A stretch of 64,000 nucleotides of DNA from an uncultured Oscillospiraceae bacterium. Its GTDB lineage: Bacteria > Bacillota > Clostridia > Oscillospirales > Ruminococcaceae. The notes below the pieces were generated by a model. The model was not told the DNA's origin. It saw only the letters and a program-made list of their open reading frames with translations, and made no database searches. Each line of letters starts with the position of its first letter. Position 1 is the first letter of the stretch. Location of the stretch: NCBI GenBank assembly GCA_910584715.1, contig CAJUAN010000001.1, forward strand, positions 62,001-126,000, in the 5' to 3' direction. Positions 54,335-61,361 of the stretch are shown here, in pieces. The position numbers and the translations under genes were made by a program.

Positions 54335-54877
54335 CTATTTGGATTTCCCCAGAAACGTAGGTCTGAACCATTTTCTGTAGCAGTCGATTATCAGCGTAAG
54401 AGCGTATTCGTACAGAAGAAAAACCAGGTTTCCCGCTACCAAAAGCGCCGGAATAAGCCATTCATTGTAAAATCCAAACTCCCCGAACAGGTCGAGAGTA
54501 CCGAGAAGATTTGCCGTTACATAATAAATTATCACTATGGACGCGTTGAATACGGCAAGTTTGCAAAGCCAGCACAGAGCTTTTATCTTTATTTTCTCAA
54601 AGTAGGACTTGGCGACGGGATAGTACCCGAAAAGGAACGTGAAAAACAGCCACGCGTCCTTATCGGGAGTGACGAAAAACGCAAGTATAGCGACCACGGC
54701 ATAGGTCACAAACGCCCATGAGCTGCTTATTTCTATTGCCACAACAAATATCAGCATTCCCGCAAAAAGGGGCAAGGTTATGCTCAGCGGCGGAATGACC
54801 GCTGTCAGGAACATAAGCAGCAGGCACAATGCAGCTACTACTCCGCCAAGCGCGACTTTATAGCTTACTTTTTTCAT
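54335..54877 (-). CDS. ECF-transporter S-component-like membrane protein
   Basis: 180 residues, five to six hydrophobic helices. The start MKKVSYKVALGGVVAALCLLL and FGYYPVAKSY segment resemble small substrate-binding (S) components of energy-coupling-factor transporters. No ECF ATPase or T-component is nearby and the substrate is unknown. Last gene of the DUF5685 operon, 43 bases after the J-like gene. Confidence 0.6.
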   Translation of the reverse strand: MKKVSYKVALGGVVAALCLLLMFLTAVIPPLSITLPLFAGMLIFVVAIEISSSWAFVTYAVVAILAFFVTPDKDAWLFFTFLFGYYPVAKSYFEKIKIKALCWLCKLAVFNASIVIIYYVTANLLGTLDLFGEFGFYNEWLIPALLVAGNLVFLLYEYALTLIIDCYRKWFRPTFLGKSK

Positions 54878-54920
54878 AAAACATCACTTCCGTCCTCAAC
54901 AGCAAATTGCGCGCTGTAAA

Positions 54921-55499
54921 TCAGCAGCAAGGTATGCAGTCCCCGCCCATGCATTCGCAGCAGCAGTCCGCGCAGATAAGTCCGTTGCATATATCGCACG
55001 CGCTGCACCCGAAAGTCCTTTCGCTGCCGCTGTAGGGATTCCCGTTGGGATCGCCCTGCATATAACCGCCCTTGGTCTCGGACATATGCCTCAGCGCAGA
55101 ATTGTATTCGGGATTGTAAGGCTCCATTCTGCACGCCTGAGAAAAATTAGCGTAAGCTTCGTTGAGCCAGCCTTTTGCATAACAAACGCTGCCTTTGAGG
55201 AAGTACCACTCCGCTGTTTTTTCGTCAATGCTTTCAAGCATACTGTCCGCGTCGTTATAGTTGCCGTTTTGGAGCTGACGGCGCACCTCGGAAAATCCGC
55301 CGTCCGGAGACTGTCCGACTCCTCCGCGGCGAAGATTCATAATGCTGTCAAAAGCTGCCGTTATCTCGGATAACTTTTCATCGTCTCCCTCGTAACGGCG
55401 CATTAGACTTCTGTAGGCGTCTCTTATCTCCTCGTCTGAGGAAGTCGGCATTACGCCTAAAATTCTGTAAGGATCGTTCATATCAGATCTGCGGCGCAA
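54921..55499 (-). CDS. J-domain-like protein with TPR segment and Cys-rich tail
   Basis: 192 residues. Residues about 8-60 read as a J domain (DPYRILGVMPTSSDEEIRDAY) but the HPD tripeptide needed to stimulate Hsp70 is missing (RRYEGDDEK). A TPR-like pair of helices follows (EWYFLKGSVCYAKGWLNEAY, then ANFSQACRMEPYNPE), and the last 30 residues hold eleven Cys in CSACDICNG, CADCCCECMGGD and CIPCC. The start is probably TTG 55499, with AAAGGAG seven bases upstream; ATG 55481 has no site. Confidence 0.75.
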   Translation of the reverse strand: MRRRSDMNDPYRILGVMPTSSDEEIRDAYRSLMRRYEGDDEKLSEITAAFDSIMNLRRGGVGQSPDGGFSEVRRQLQNGNYNDADSMLESIDEKTAEWYFLKGSVCYAKGWLNEAYANFSQACRMEPYNPEYNSALRHMSETKGGYMQGDPNGNPYSGSERTFGCSACDICNGLICADCCCECMGGDCIPCC

Positions 55500-55548
55500 A
55501 GCCGCTCTCCTTTCCGTTTAAGCGAAGCATTGGTCAATTCTCCGCGTT

Positions 55549-56424
55549 TTATTCGCTGTCCTCGTTTTCCTCTTTTTTTCTTATAAGATCGTAAAACGCA
55601 TTTTTAAGTCCCAGGTAAACAATGTTGTCAATTATCGGTTTAAAGCGTTTTATTTCAAGCTGGACGTATGAATCCGCAAGAGCACCGAGAGTAAAATTAA
55701 CGCTGTCGCCCGTACGTCTTTGTATTTCAGGAAGATTAATATCGTTAATCGTTGGATTGCCGATAACAAGCGGATTAAAGCCTCCTGCGCGGAAATCCTT
55801 TTCCACATCGTCGAAAGCGTCGGCGATGTAAACAAACCGTCCCAAAAGATAACCGAAACGCCGCAATATGCGCTTCTGCTCTTCTTTTTCTGAAAGTCCC
55901 GCCGCTATTTCTGCAAGTATATTTGAGGACGGCTCTGAAGCGCGGTCAATGGATTTGCAGTTATCTTTTTCAAGCTTTGCCTGACGGGACATCTGCTCGG
56001 CGGTATAGGCCGCAAGGTCGGGATAGAGTTCCGCTGCTTTTTTATAAGCTCTTTTGGTAAGCTTCAGCATAAACCACGGAAAAAGCTTTGCCAAAAACCG
56101 ACGGTCGTCAAGATCGTCCCTGATTTTATTATATATCAATATTTCCGCAGCGGCGGCAGTATAGGCAAGTCCGTCGGAAGATTTAAGGCAGGGCGTTTTC
56201 CGCCAGGGGTGAGCAATACAGCGCTGCGGCTCGACCACAGCGGGACTGTCATTGAGCGCCAGAGCCATAAGTCCCAGAAAGGCAAAATCATAACTGAGAG
56301 TCATACGCGAAATAAATCCGTACTCTTTTCCAAGAATTTTGCACAGTCCGCAGTATACTGCTTTATAAGTCTCGTATTCACATATACGCATATGCGGTTT
56401 AAACGGTTTTACGTATCCAAACAC
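55549..56424 (-). CDS. DUF5685 family protein
   Basis: 291 residues, mostly helical. N-terminal cysteines lie in ICEYETYKAVYCGLCKILG, with further Cys at 69 and 79. Two Asp-rich motifs stand out: D103DLDD107 and D202AFDDVEKD210 followed by FRAGGFNPL. Their spacing on helices recalls all-alpha isoprenoid synthases such as phytoene synthase (RDVGED...GRxYLP). This resemblance is by eye. First gene of an operon with the J-like and S-component-like genes; the trio recurs in related genomes from memory. Confidence 0.75.
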   Translation of the reverse strand: MFGYVKPFKPHMRICEYETYKAVYCGLCKILGKEYGFISRMTLSYDFAFLGLMALALNDSPAVVEPQRCIAHPWRKTPCLKSSDGLAYTAAAAEILIYNKIRDDLDDRRFLAKLFPWFMLKLTKRAYKKAAELYPDLAAYTAEQMSRQAKLEKDNCKSIDRASEPSSNILAEIAAGLSEKEEQKRILRRFGYLLGRFVYIADAFDDVEKDFRAGGFNPLVIGNPTINDINLPEIQRRTGDSVNFTLGALADSYVQLEIKRFKPIIDNIVYLGLKNAFYDLIRKKEENEDSE

Positions 56425-56592
56425 AGACTCCCCCCTTTCTGCTTTTTATTAAAGTATACCACACTCTGCTAAATATGTCAAATTTGCCGATAATTTTTCA
56501 AGTAATTTTCACATACGAAGCATAAAACATAAAATACTTAATGACCATAGAATTTTAACCGTCAAAATACTCTGCGATATTTTAAATATATA

Positions 56593-56644
56593 ACCGTTCC
56601 TGAATTAACGTTCAGAATGGTTTCTCCGTTAATTCAGAAACGGT
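56593..56644. other. 18-base inverted repeat forming a long hairpin
   Basis: Arms 56593-56610 and 56627-56644 pair at 17 of 18 positions (ACCGTTCCTGAATTAACG and its partner) around a 16-base loop. The loop start can also pair as CTGAA/TTCAG, giving a competing small hairpin. There is no T run, so it is not a standard terminator. It lies between the cyclophilin-like lipoprotein gene and the DUF5685 operon. Confidence 0.6.
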
Positions 56645-56706
56645 ATTTCAAAAGTAAGCTGACTCATAGTTTTTATGTGCAAAAAGTATCAAAAAACAGA
56701 AACGGA

Positions 56707-57216
56707 TTATATTTTCTCAAATCTTACTTCAGCATCTCCTTTCCCAATGGCGGAGGCAAGCCCGTCAGCGTCCTCAATATACCCAAGTCTTGTGTAACTG
56801 TAGGAAGTATCGAAGGTACTGTAAAAAATCACTGCACAGTTTGAACCGTAAAGCATTATATCTCCGGCGTTTATTTTTTCGGGATATTCCGGGGCTGCCG
56901 GCAGATCCTGAGGTAAATAAAAATATTTTTCGTTTCCGTTCAGTTCTTTCATGTTTAAAGTCATCGGCAGCATTTCCGAAAACGCATTGGAAGCCTCATT
57001 ACCGCAAAGAACTGCCGAAAATTCTGCATCGCCTACAGTAACTTTAATTCTGTTCACAGCTTTTTCCTCCTGTACAGGCGCTTCATAATAATTTTCTGTA
57101 ACTTCTGCCGTTATTTCAGAGATGATCTTGTTTCGGAAACCGTCCTCCGATTTATCGCATGACGAAAAAATCACTGCTGAAATAACTGTAAAAAATACTG
57201 TAAAAATTTTTTCCAT
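56707..57216 (-). CDS. Cyclophilin-like-fold lipoprotein
   Basis: 169 residues with a lipoprotein signal (AVIFSSC, lipidated Cys near 20). The mature part matches the short cyclophilin-like domain: KVTVGDAEFSAVLCGNEAS, AFSEMLPMTLNM, YFYLPQDLP, and INAGDIMLYGSNCAVIFY. Peptidyl-prolyl isomerase activity is not implied by this family. ATG 57216 has GAGGG six bases upstream. Cotranscribed with the 71-residue gene, divergent from lysR. Confidence 0.8.
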   Translation of the reverse strand: MEKIFTVFFTVISAVIFSSCDKSEDGFRNKIISEITAEVTENYYEAPVQEEKAVNRIKVTVGDAEFSAVLCGNEASNAFSEMLPMTLNMKELNGNEKYFYLPQDLPAAPEYPEKINAGDIMLYGSNCAVIFYSTFDTSYSYTRLGYIEDADGLASAIGKGDAEVRFEKI

Positions 57217-57225
57217 GTTCATCCC

Positions 57226-57441
57226 TCACTTATTATCTTTTTCAGTATATATCAAATAGTCGAGGCAGTCTATCCGCTTCTGACATTTGTGCATATCATC
57301 CAGCAGCTGCTGGCGGTGATGTTTAAGTATATCGGTCTTTTCCTTTTTACTGCGGCTGTCGGCATAATGCTCCGCTAACATTCTGTCACAGCCTGCGTCG
57401 ATAAGATTTTCAACGATCTTGGAACGCCTTTCTCTGTTCAT
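57226..57441 (-). CDS. 71-residue charged helical protein
   Basis: Helical and highly charged; the C-terminal HRQQLLDDMHKCQKRID then CLDYLIY resembles the dimerisation coiled coil of MerR-type regulators, without a DNA-binding domain. AAGGGGGAAAA precedes ATG 57441. First gene of the divergent unit facing lysR; likely helps regulate it, but the role is unknown. Confidence 0.65.
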   Translation of the reverse strand: MNRERRSKIVENLIDAGCDRMLAEHYADSRSKKEKTDILKHHRQQLLDDMHKCQKRIDCLDYLIYTEKDNK

Positions 57442-57473
57442 AAAGATTTTCCCCCTTAATACTTGCTGCTTCA

Positions 57474-57502
57474 ATTTTACCATGCAATTTTTTAAATAGC
57501 AA
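57474..57502 (-). promoter_or_regulatory. Sigma-A-type promoter of the 71-residue/lipoprotein operon
   Basis: Minus strand TTGCTA, 17 bases, TAAAAT. The LysR-type operator at 57525-57541 is centred about 66 bases upstream of its expected start point. Confidence 0.6.
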
Positions 57503-57524
57503 ATACTTATATTGAATAGCTTAA

Positions 57525-57541
57525 TATGCTTGACAGGCATA
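57525..57541. promoter_or_regulatory. LysR operator in the divergent intergenic region
   Basis: TATGCTTGACAGGCATA, an inverted repeat with the T-N11-A core of LysR boxes. It covers the minus-35 of the lysR promoter, so LysR should repress itself and activate the divergent operon. Confidence 0.7.
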
Positions 57542-57558
57542 TGCTTTTGATGTATAAT
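57530..57558 (+). promoter_or_regulatory. Full-consensus promoter of lysR
   Basis: TTGACA, 17 bases, TATAAT, with its minus-35 embedded in the LysR operator. Confidence 0.8.
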
Positions 57559-57585
57559 AATATAAAACATTATTGGAGGTTTGAT

Positions 57586-58461
57586 ATGGAATTTCGCGTA
57601 TTAAAATATTTTCTTGCAATAGCAAGGGAACAAAGTATTTCCGGCGCGGCGGAATCGCTCCACATCTCGCAGCCAACACTTTCAAGACAGATAAAGGATC
57701 TTGAGAACGAACTTGGAAAAACGCTTTTTATAAGAGGAAGCCACAGGATAACCCTTACCGAAGAAGGAATGATACTGAGAAAACGCGCCGAGGAAATGGC
57801 GGAACTTATACGCAGGACAGAAAATGAAATTGCACTTTCAGATCAAGGTGTAGCAGGCGACGTTTGTATTGCCGCGGGTGAAACTGACGGGATACGCCTG
57901 ATCGCCAATCTGATAAAAAAGCTTGATGAGGATTATCCGCTTATCAAATACCACTTTATAAGCGGTAACAAGCCGTTTGTCACGGAACAGCTTGACAAGG
58001 GGCTTGCGGATTTCGGATTGACTTTCGGAAGCGTGGACAACGATAAATATGAGCATTTCATTCTGCCGGCAAAGGACGCATGGGGCGTGCTTATGCGCAG
58101 AAATTCAGAACTTGCCAAAAAAGACCGCATAACTGTGGACGATCTGCTTGACAAGCCTTTGATCGTTTCAAAGGAAATAAGCAAAAACGATCATATTTCA
58201 AAGTGGTTCGGCTGTGACATTCATACGCTGAATATAAGAGCAACCTATAACCTTGCTACAAATGCAATGATACTTGCAGACGAGGGTATCGGCTACGTTG
58301 TATGCTTTGACAAGCTTTTTAACGTAAGCGGCAAAAGCAAACTTTGCTTCCGGCCGCTTTCCCCCGTTGTGGAAGCGTCTATGCAGATAATATGGAAAAA
58401 ATATCAGCCTCAGACAAAAGCTGCGGCAAAATTTCTTGAAGCGCTTCGAGAAATAAAATAA
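57586..58461 (+). CDS. LysR family transcriptional regulator
   Basis: 291 residues: winged HTH at 1-60 (SISGAAESLHISQPTLSRQIKD cut to core ISQPTLSRQI) and an effector-binding domain with two Rossmann-like halves (about 90-290). The effector is unknown. ATG 57586 has GGAGG six bases upstream. Two matching operators, one at its own promoter and one before DUF3737, mark its likely regulon. Confidence 0.95.
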   Translation: MEFRVLKYFLAIAREQSISGAAESLHISQPTLSRQIKDLENELGKTLFIRGSHRITLTEEGMILRKRAEEMAELIRRTENEIALSDQGVAGDVCIAAGETDGIRLIANLIKKLDEDYPLIKYHFISGNKPFVTEQLDKGLADFGLTFGSVDNDKYEHFILPAKDAWGVLMRRNSELAKKDRITVDDLLDKPLIVSKEISKNDHISKWFGCDIHTLNIRATYNLATNAMILADEGIGYVVCFDKLFNVSGKSKLCFRPLSPVVEASMQIIWKKYQPQTKAAAKFLEALREIK

Positions 58462-58503
58462 TTGCAGAATTCTTATTTATGTAATAAATTGCCCGTTATT
58501 GTA

Positions 58504-58520
58504 TATGCTTTGAAAGCATA
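58504..58520. promoter_or_regulatory. Second LysR-type operator, upstream of DUF3737
   Basis: TATGCTTTGAAAGCATA, perfect 8-base arms with a T-N11-A core. It matches the operator at 57525 in 13 of 17 positions and is centred about 66 bases before the expected start of the promoter at 58543. Confidence 0.65.
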
Positions 58521-58542
58521 CGGTATTATTCATTATAAGTAT

Positions 58543-58571
58543 TTGATATTTACAAAATTGTATGTTAGAAT
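58543..58571 (+). promoter_or_regulatory. Sigma-A-type promoter of DUF3737
   Basis: TTGATA, 17 bases, TAGAAT; about 58 bases of leader to the ATG. Confidence 0.6.
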
Positions 58572-58635
58572 TGAATCAGTAAGATGGTGCAGAATATAAA
58601 TAATGCACAGCGAATGCGGAAAGGAAGCATAAGTC

Positions 58636-59496
58636 ATGACCGTAATAGAAAACAAAACCTTTGACAAAGAACGCGCACTTTACGGAAGCCGCGGCTTAAC
58701 TGTAAATAACTGCCGCTTTGACGGACCTGCAGACGGCGAAAGCGCATTTAAGGAATGCTCGGATATTGAAGCGGGTAGTTGCTTTTTCAATCTCCGCTAT
58801 CCGTTCTGGCATGATAACGGTCTTAAAATTTCAGATTCGGAAATGACAGAGCTTTGCCGCGCGGCATTATGGTATTCTGAGGATATCATAATTTCCGACA
58901 CGAAAATGCACGGAATAAAGGCTTTGCGTGAATGCAAAAACGTCAACATAAAAAATTGCGATATTATTTCCCCTGAATTCGGATGGTCAGTTAAAAATAT
59001 TTCCATGGAAAACTGCTCGGTCGTAAGTGAATATTTTATGATGCGCTCAGAAAAATTAAACTTCTCAGACGTGAACTTCAAGGGTAAATACTCTTTTCAG
59101 TACATTAATAATTCTGTTTTTGAAAATTGTATTTTCGATACCAAAGACGCATTCTGGCACGCAGAAAATGTCATAGTGAAAAACAGCGTTATTAAGGGTG
59201 AATACCTTGCATGGTACTCTGACGGCCTTACTCTTGAAAACTGTAAAATTATCGGCACCCAACCGCTCTGTTACTGCAAAAATTTGAAAATAATAAATTG
59301 TGAAATGTTAGACGCCGATTTATGCTTTGAAAAATCCGATGTGTGTGCGTATATTATAACACCTGTTATCAGCATAAAAAATCCGCTTTCAGGAAAAATT
59401 TGCGTACCGTCCGTAGGAGAAATTATTAGGGACGATGAAAATTCAAAAGGAGAAATAGTTACCTGCCAATGCTGCTCATGCAATAAAATAGCATGA
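58636..59496 (+). CDS. DUF3737 right-handed beta-helix protein
   Basis: 286 residues, cytoplasmic. Short repeats of about 20 residues keep a ladder of aromatic and Cys/Asn positions, for example RYPFWHDNGLKISDS, AALWYSEDIIISDT, DAFWHAENVIVKNS and LAWYSDGLTLENC. The C-terminus ends CQCCSCNKIA. Family members commonly neighbour LysR and cyclophilin-like genes; function unknown. GGAAAGGAAG precedes the ATG. Confidence 0.9.
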   Translation: MTVIENKTFDKERALYGSRGLTVNNCRFDGPADGESAFKECSDIEAGSCFFNLRYPFWHDNGLKISDSEMTELCRAALWYSEDIIISDTKMHGIKALRECKNVNIKNCDIISPEFGWSVKNISMENCSVVSEYFMMRSEKLNFSDVNFKGKYSFQYINNSVFENCIFDTKDAFWHAENVIVKNSVIKGEYLAWYSDGLTLENCKIIGTQPLCYCKNLKIINCEMLDADLCFEKSDVCAYIITPVISIKNPLSGKICVPSVGEIIRDDENSKGEIVTCQCCSCNKIA

Positions 59497-59519
59497 ATTT
59501 TTAAATAAAACGAAACGAT

Positions 59520-60773
59520 GTGATAATAATAAAAGAAAAAATCTCCGTCTTATTAATCGCATTTATTTTGATTATTCCGGTATTTTTGTCAGCCTGTGCT
59601 AAGAATTCAAGCAATGTTCCGCCAAATGAAAAAATTGAGCTTTCGGATAAAAACGGCATGAAGTTTTACATACAAGTAACGCCGTGCGCCGATAATAAAA
59701 ACAACGGAAAAATTACACTGGATACTGACAGAAAAAAATTATATTTATACAGCTCTGACTGCGGAAGAACATTTGAAAAAATACGCGATTCAAAAGCAGT
59801 GCTGAACAGACTTTCAGAGGGAAGCTATTCATTTTGCTTTATGGAAAAGGACTTTCCTGAAACGATCACGGACATCTACACCGTTTATGCCGGAGATATT
59901 TCAAACTCATGTTCTATTTCTGCAATTGCGGTCAGTTCCGCTGAAAAAATTTCAAATGACGGAACAATAACTATCTGCGTAAAAGACCAATCCGGAAGTG
60001 AGGATTACGAAGCAACAATAGACGGCTGGAAAACGTGCATAAGCTTTTCGGGAAAAACAGTTGGCTTTGAGTCTCTCGGACAGGGCGTTTATTCGGTTTC
60101 CGTCAGAGACAAAAAAAATCCGGTCAATGTCTCTCATATTATGAGCGTGCCTGTTGTACATTCAGAAATAGGTACAAGCGCTTACATAAATGTTGAACCA
60201 ATACTGCAAAATCCCGAGCTCCCTACGGGATGCGAGGTTACGTCGCTTACAATGCTTTTGAATCATATCGGCTTCGACGTTGACAAGCTGACTCTTTCCG
60301 ACGGATATCTTCCCAAAGGAGAATACAGGAAATCCGATTTTAATAAAGTCTTTGTCGGAAACCCGCGAAGCAGACAGGCATACGGCTGCACAGCGTGTGT
60401 AATTGCAGAAACCGCAGAAAAATTTTTAGAGGAATACGATAAAGATAATAAATGGCAGGTCAAAAATATAACAGGCTGTCCCGCAAAAATTGTTTATTCA
60501 GCAATTAAATACGGTAATCCGGTTATTGTATGGAGCAGCATTGACATGGAAGAAATTATTGAAAATCACGTATCTTGGGTCGATGAATCCACCGGAAATA
60601 CTGTTTCGTGGTTCGGAAACGAGCATTGCCTCTTGCTTACCGGATACAACACCGAGGAGAACCTTGTATATGTCAACGACCCGTTAAGAGGACAAATATC
60701 CTACGACATGAAAATTTTTGAAAAAAGATTTAACGAACTTGACAGAAATGCGGTTATTATAATTAACAAATAA
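59520..60773 (+). CDS. C39-like peptidase lipoprotein
   Basis: 417 residues: lipoprotein signal (FLSAC, lipid Cys near 26), two immunoglobulin-like beta repeats (about 40-125 and 135-210, each with a T(L/I)D...SxDC/GW pattern), then a papain-like C39-family domain. Likely catalytic residues are C238 (PTGCEVTSLTML), H369 (NEHCLLLTGY) and D387 (YVNDPL). A surface cysteine peptidase or a bacteriocin/peptide processing enzyme is possible. Start is GTG 59520 without a strong ribosome binding site, 23 bases after DUF3737. Confidence 0.85.
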   Translation: MIIIKEKISVLLIAFILIIPVFLSACAKNSSNVPPNEKIELSDKNGMKFYIQVTPCADNKNNGKITLDTDRKKLYLYSSDCGRTFEKIRDSKAVLNRLSEGSYSFCFMEKDFPETITDIYTVYAGDISNSCSISAIAVSSAEKISNDGTITICVKDQSGSEDYEATIDGWKTCISFSGKTVGFESLGQGVYSVSVRDKKNPVNVSHIMSVPVVHSEIGTSAYINVEPILQNPELPTGCEVTSLTMLLNHIGFDVDKLTLSDGYLPKGEYRKSDFNKVFVGNPRSRQAYGCTACVIAETAEKFLEEYDKDNKWQVKNITGCPAKIVYSAIKYGNPVIVWSSIDMEEIIENHVSWVDESTGNTVSWFGNEHCLLLTGYNTEENLVYVNDPLRGQISYDMKIFEKRFNELDRNAVIIINK

Positions 60774-60795
60774 TATTAAATATAATTACTTAACA

Positions 60796-60838
60796 AATGC
60801 GGCAGCAAAACTTTATGGTTTTACTGCCGCATCGTTTT
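60796..60838 (+). terminator. Intrinsic terminator after the C39-like gene
   Basis: ATGCGGCAG and CTGCCGCAT arms extended by AAAAC/GTTTT, followed by CGTTTTA. Confidence 0.85.
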
Positions 60839-60966
60839 ATAACAGTTAATATATAACACTAAATATTAAAAGTCTGACCCCATATAATCTTTATGTTAGA
60901 AATCTTATCAGAGGCAATTATTTATCCTTATTTGTCTATGGAATATCATAAGAGATAAGGGAATAA

Positions 60967-61098
60967 AAATATAAACAAGCAAGTAAATTCACCCATGAAT
61001 ACCGTTCCTATAAATTTATTGCAGGCAATACTGCTCTTTTAAGAAAATCGCTTCCGATAAAGGAAATTCCAATAACATTCCCATATATTGTGGGTTGA
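60967..61098 (+). pseudogene. Possible coding remnant
   Basis: A 43-codon open stretch between TAA and TGA has no ATG/GTG start but protein-like content (FIAGNTALLRKSLPIKEIP, then ITFPYIVG). It may be the tail of a decayed gene. The rest of 60839-61094 is AT-rich and shows nothing else. Confidence 0.2.
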
Positions 61099-61123
61099 AT
61101 TTCTCCTAAATACAAGATATAAT
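61095..61123 (+). promoter_or_regulatory. Sigma-A-type promoter of the CAP gene
   Basis: TTGAAT, 17 bases, TATAAT. The next gene starts 238 bases later, so the transcript would carry a long leader. Confidence 0.6.
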
Positions 61124-61147
61124 ATATACAGAAAGCAGAGAAATTAA

Positions 61148-61207
61148 ATGGCTTTCAAATCACTGAAAAATATTGAAATGCTGACAAAGATTTTAGGAGT
61201 TATCTGA
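61148..61207 (+). CDS. 19-residue ORF in the CAP gene leader
   Basis: MAFKSLKNIEMLTKILGVI followed by TGA, near the start of the long leader. Only AGAGAAA lies upstream, so translation is uncertain. It could be a leader peptide or chance. Confidence 0.25.
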   Translation: MAFKSLKNIEMLTKILGVI

Positions 61208-61361
61208 AAATAAGGAAATCTGTGCGTTTCCGCCGTTAATTAACATATTTAATAAAAGCGCTGTTTCAGACGTACCTCTGTCTGACGAGTCGGAGGATAT
61301 AAAAATATTTGCGGCAATCCAATGATTTTCAGGAAAACTTGTTTTTAGGAGGTATAACAAA

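Noticed and set aside
60839..61361. Gap considered as an insertion-sequence remnant
   Set aside because: No terminal inverted repeats, target duplication or transposase motif could be seen.
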